Positions 43,675 through 46,573 of a DNA stretch of 46,573 nucleotides are shown in pieces. The notes below the pieces were generated by a model. It was not told the DNA's origin, searched no databases, and was given only the letters and a program-made list of their open reading frames with translations. The translations under genes were made by a program, and so were the position numbers. The stretch comes from Agathobaculum desmolans ATCC 43058 (GTDB taxonomy: Bacteria; Bacillota; Clostridia; Oscillospirales; Butyricicoccaceae): positions 1 to 46,573 of the forward strand of contig NZ_JNJN01000021.1 in assembly GCF_000701665.1 (NCBI RefSeq), read 5' to 3'. How positions within the stretch are numbered: position 1 is the first letter of the stretch; each line of letters starts with the position of its first letter.

Positions 43675-45627
43675 TCAGTACATTCTCGCTTCTGCCAGAT
43701 GATCGTCGATGCGTTTGCGGGCTTCCTTGACCTCCTCAGACCGGGAAGTGGACGCTACGCCGATATGCCACCAGCTCTCATAGCCTTCTGCCATGGTCTT
43801 GGGCAATACCTTCGCATCGATGATGCAGGAGCAGGTTTCCTTCTTGGCATCCTGCACGGCCTTGCGGAATTCTTCCGGCGTTTTGGCATAGAACGCCTTC
43901 ATGCCGTAGCCTTCGCCTACCTTGCCGAAATCAGTATAGCAGTAGGTGCCGTCCAGCTTGCCGGTCTGCTCATTGCGGTGGCGCATCTCCGTTGCCAGCG
44001 AGCCAACGCCATTGCCCATCTGCAGGTTGTTGATGCAGCCGAAGGCCGCATTGTCAAACACCACAACCGTGATCTTTGCGTTCTCCTGAATTGCCGTCGG
44101 GATCTCAGAGTTAAGCATCATAAAGGAACCGTCGCCGACCAGCGCATAAACCTCCTTATCCGGCGCTGCCAGCTTGGAGCCGAGCGCGCCTGCAATTTCA
44201 TAACCCATGCAGGAAGCGCCGTATTCCATATTGTAAGAATCCTTTGCATCCGTTACCCACAAGCGCTCGAGGTCGGCCGGCAGCGAACCTGCCGCCGCTA
44301 CGACGATCGCATCGTCATCGATCTCCTCACGCAGAATGCCGACCGCATTGGACTCAGTAATCGTGCCGCCGATATCCTTAATGTAATCATTCATGATCTT
44401 TTCGGTCCAGCTGGGTACGCAGGGCACAAACTTTCCTTCACCAAAGCCTTCGCCATGATACTGCACGCCCAGCACATGCAAGCGCTCCTCTTCCCATACC
44501 TTGCGGATGTTCTCGATCTCATCGGTATAAGCCGTCTTATAGCCGTCCTCCTTGAGCTTTGCCATGATCGCTTCAAGTGTGACCTTTGCATCACCGACAC
44601 AGCGGGTCGCATCCAGCTTCTCTGCATGGAATTCAGAGGTATTGATGGTCAGCACCTTGATATCCGGATTGCGGAACAGAACCCACTTGGAGCCGGTAAC
44701 AAAGTCGTTAAACCGGGTGCCGACGCCGATCACGAGATCACAGTCCTTGCACAGTGCATTGGCCGCCAAACCGCCGGTAACGCCGATGCCGCCAACCGAC
44801 AGCTCGAACGAATCCGGCAGCGCGGAGTGGCCTGCCTGCGTCTGGGATACCGGGATATTGAATGCCTTGCAGAACTCCATCACGGTTTCGCCCGCCTCGG
44901 AGTAGCGCACGCCGCCGCCCGAAATGAACATCGGCTTCTTGGATGCCTTGATCATCTCCACAGCCTGCTCCAGCTCATAATCATCCGCTACGCGGCGGGC
45001 GATATGATGGATGCGCTTCTGAAAGAAATAATCCGGATATTCGAAGCTCTCGCCCTGCACATCCTGCGGCAGAGAAATAACCGCAGTGCCGCAGTTTGCG
45101 GTATCGGTCAGCACGCGCATCGCGTTGACCATCGCGCTCATCACCTGCTCGGGACGCGAAATGCGATCCCAGTACTTCGCCACCGGCTTAAAGCAGTCCG
45201 ATGCCGTCATGGACAGATCGTTCGGCACCTCAAGCTGCTGGAGCACCGGGTCGGGCTGGCGGGTTGCAAACGAGTCCGACGGGAACAGCAGCAGCGGGAC
45301 GTTATTGATCGTTGCGGTCAGCGCTGCGGTGACCATATTTGCCGCACCCACACCGATCGAGGACGAGCACGCGATGATCTTACGGCGGTTATGCTGCTTG
45401 GCATAGCTGATCGCGGCATGTGCCATGCCCTGCTCGTTGCGGCCCTGATAAACGCGCAAATGGCCGGGATCTTCCTCAAGCGCCTGACCAAGGCCTACCA
45501 CCATGCCATGGCCGAAGATGGTAAACACGCCATCCACAAACGGCTCTACCTTGCCGTCCATCTCAATATACTGCTGGTTCAGGAACTTGACGATCGCTTG
45601 GCCTACTGTCATTTTGGTTTTACCCAT
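43675..45627 (-). CDS. iolD: 3D-(3,5/4)-trihydroxycyclohexane-1,2-dione acylhydrolase
   Basis: A 650-residue thiamine-diphosphate enzyme that opens the inositol-derived ring diketone to 5-deoxy-glucuronate, the substrate of IolB. The N-terminal catalytic region has GRNEQGMAHAAISYAK; the cofactor motif GDGSFMMLNSE ends in the FDNAAFG stretch. Full length. ATG 45627 follows GAGGAGGAAGAAAC. First gene of the eroded iol unit; no consensus promoter was found in the 90 bases upstream. IolG, IolE, IolC and IolJ are not in the window. Confidence 0.95.
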   Translation of the reverse strand: MGKTKMTVGQAIVKFLNQQYIEMDGKVEPFVDGVFTIFGHGMVVGLGQALEEDPGHLRVYQGRNEQGMAHAAISYAKQHNRRKIIACSSSIGVGAANMVTAALTATINNVPLLLFPSDSFATRQPDPVLQQLEVPNDLSMTASDCFKPVAKYWDRISRPEQVMSAMVNAMRVLTDTANCGTAVISLPQDVQGESFEYPDYFFQKRIHHIARRVADDYELEQAVEMIKASKKPMFISGGGVRYSEAGETVMEFCKAFNIPVSQTQAGHSALPDSFELSVGGIGVTGGLAANALCKDCDLVIGVGTRFNDFVTGSKWVLFRNPDIKVLTINTSEFHAEKLDATRCVGDAKVTLEAIMAKLKEDGYKTAYTDEIENIRKVWEEERLHVLGVQYHGEGFGEGKFVPCVPSWTEKIMNDYIKDIGGTITESNAVGILREEIDDDAIVVAAAGSLPADLERLWVTDAKDSYNMEYGASCMGYEIAGALGSKLAAPDKEVYALVGDGSFMMLNSEIPTAIQENAKITVVVFDNAAFGCINNLQMGNGVGSLATEMRHRNEQTGKLDGTYCYTDFGKVGEGYGMKAFYAKTPEEFRKAVQDAKKETCSCIIDAKVLPKTMAEGYESWWHIGVASTSRSEEVKEARKRIDDHLAEARMY

Positions 45628-45659
45628 GTTTCTTCCTCCTCAAAACTTGTCTTCCGGCC

Positions 45660-46349
45660 GCTGCCCGCGGCTCTTGTTTTTGATGGTTTTAGTTTAACAT
45701 CCACCATCCGCTATTTCTTCTAACATCTTGGTCTGTTCATATTATCGTTGTTTTCAAGGTCATGCACCGAAAAATCCGGTCTTTTTTTCTTTTCTCTGAA
45801 CTTTTCATTGAGGACTTCATCTGTTTGTGCTGTGCGCGTCCTTCCGCAAAAGCCGTGCTGCCGGCAGTCTTTTTTGAATATCTCGTTTTTTCGCGCTGCA
45901 GCGTCCCCATCATCGCTCCCATATGCATCTTTTTCCATCACAAAGCTGGTATAATTGCTCTATATCAGCAAAAATTCTAACTCCACTTTTACAGGAATCG
46001 GTTTTCTCCACCGGCACCCTTTTTTTCGTTTTCTTGCGCTGTTTTACCGGATATTCACCGGTTTCCGGACTGTCAATTACAACTCCTTGTCATCTTTAAA
46101 AAACGCATAAAGAAAAAAGATAATTCGTCGGAAAGCTGCTATGATATATGCAGCATTCAAAGGGCAACAGTGTCTTTACCATATCTACCATGTCCCTCAT
46201 TCCATATGCCAGACGAACTGTCCCATCATTACCATCAAAAACACCCAATTCCTTTTTCTTCTCCTATACACAACGCTGAAATATCCTGTTTCAGGGCTGT
46301 ATGCCTGTTCCGTTCCAGCAAAATCCGAACAAAAAATAAAAAGTCAGGC
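45660..46349. other. Intergenic region without a supportable gene
   Basis: About 690 bases upstream of iolD. Open frames on both strands are short and have no ribosome site or recognisable family. A minus-strand stretch (about 46085-45920) gives a partial frame reading DSPETGEYPVKQRKK and later ADIEQLYQLCDGKR without a proper start codon, perhaps a decayed gene. TATAAT occurs at 45950-45955 on the plus strand with no convincing -35. The region is AT-rich from about 45960 to 46340, which would suit an IS target or a regulatory region for iolD. Confidence 0.4.
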
Positions 46350-46408
46350 ACCTTGATCCGCCCCTGTCAAGGTAGACCGGAGAAATAAATAAAATATAGT
46401 GCGGTTAT

Positions 46409-46440
46409 GCTCGCCGTTTCCTTTTTCGGGAACGGTGAGC
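46409..46440. terminator. Hairpin downstream of the right-hand transposase
   Basis: GCTCGCCGTTTCC (46409-46421) pairs with GGGAACGGTGAGC (46428-46440), with G-T pairs, around TTTTTC. It lies just after the transposase stop and may also block transcription coming from outside. Confidence 0.6.
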
Positions 46441-46444
46441 TTGT

Positions 46445-46573
46445 TTATGCAGCGAACTTTTCTTTGTATTTTTGAATACGCTTATTTTCAGGAATGGGAT
46501 ACAGTGCAGGAGTATCGGAGTTTAATGCCTCCGTGCGGACTTCCATCGGAGTGCGGGTTTCAAAGCGCTCCTG
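46445..46573 (-). CDS. Transposase, C-terminal 42 residues (cut by window edge)
   Basis: The frame enters from the right edge and ends TAA at 46447-46445. It reads QERFETRTPMEVRTEALNSD, then TPALYPIPENKRIQKYKEKF and AA. The TPMEVR and YPIPENKRIxKYKEK endings are familiar from IS3-type transposases of gut Clostridia, but with the catalytic core outside the window the family is only probable. Confidence 0.6.
   Translation of the reverse strand, partial: QERFETRTPMEVRTEALNSDTPALYPIPENKRIQKYKEKFAA

Larger units (their letters stand above)
46354..46573 (-). mobile_element. IS element, one end (IS3-like), continuing past the window
   Basis: The transposase C-terminus at 46445-46573 and a likely terminal sequence starting TGATCCGCCCCTGTCAAGGT at 46354 suggest the border of an element. 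ACCTTGA (46350-46356) and TCAAGGT (46367-46373) form an inverted repeat over that end. The border is inference: TG is the usual IS3-type first dinucleotide, but the other end is outside. Confidence 0.4.

Noticed and set aside
41361-45723. Very long plus-strand frames opposite the iol locus (up to about 750 codons)
   Set aside because: They mirror iolD, iolB and the dehydrogenase, which are unmistakable on the minus strand; the antisense products are rich in His, Arg and Cys as expected of GC-skewed shadows.
45720-45954. Regulator gene upstream of iolD
   Set aside because: Both strands give Lys- or Phe-rich frames of about 70 codons without a start signal or any helix-turn-helix I can recognise.
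1-46573. Composite transposon bounded by the two edge ISs
   Set aside because: The left transposase is IS30-like and the right one IS3-like, so they cannot mobilise the segment jointly, and the contents are largely core metabolism.

Overview
The window reads as a chromosomal segment of an anaerobic, endospore-forming Clostridia, most likely a gut Oscillospirales (Butyricicoccaceae-like). Pointers are moderately high GC, an [FeFe]-hydrogenase, dipicolinate synthase genes (sporulation), a clostridial split MetH, inositol and 4-hydroxybutyrate genes, and an IS at each edge. The taxonomic call is inference. I saw no rRNA, tRNA, CRISPR array or phage.

Layout. (1) 1-3630: the start of an IS30-type transposase, a 38-residue ORF, then a five-gene minus-strand operon (SGNH hydrolase, atypical peptide deformylase, CrtO-like membrane acyltransferase, SDR, Vat-type acetyltransferase) behind a clear sigma-A promoter. 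(2) 3837-7494: a two-gene hydrogenase operon, a NuoF-cluster/GltD-like flavoprotein plus a catalytic [FeFe] subunit. (3) 15565-7551 (minus): a complete arginine operon, argG-argH-argC-argJ-argB-argD-argF, with a candidate ARG box upstream. (4) 15.8-25.3 kb: nicotinate phosphoribosyltransferase, MFS transporter, small multidrug export protein, PadR regulator with HAAS protein, cardiolipin synthase, M24 peptidase, DegV and dpaAB.

(5) 25.4-32.4 kb (minus): a lipid kinase and htpG, the latter behind a CIRCE operator, then metF, a separate MetH activation-domain protein and metH lacking that domain. (6) 32.5-34.4 kb: a tightly overlapping trio, radical SAM-thiD-HHH protein. (7) 34.5-40.4 kb: SLH protein and L-lactate dehydrogenase from divergent, overlapping promoters, then pyruvate carboxylase. 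(8) 41-45.6 kb (minus): iolD, iolB, a 4-hydroxybutyrate dehydrogenase-like gene, a CoA-transferase with most of its middle missing, and a 49-residue membrane ORF overlapping its stop. (9) about 800 bp without a clear gene, then the C-terminus of another transposase.

The best leads are the five-gene acyl-chemistry operon, the reduced hydrogenase operon, the eroded iol/4-hydroxybutyrate locus with its terminator-bearing leader, and the coupled small ORFs. Most of the rest is core metabolism in familiar arrangements.
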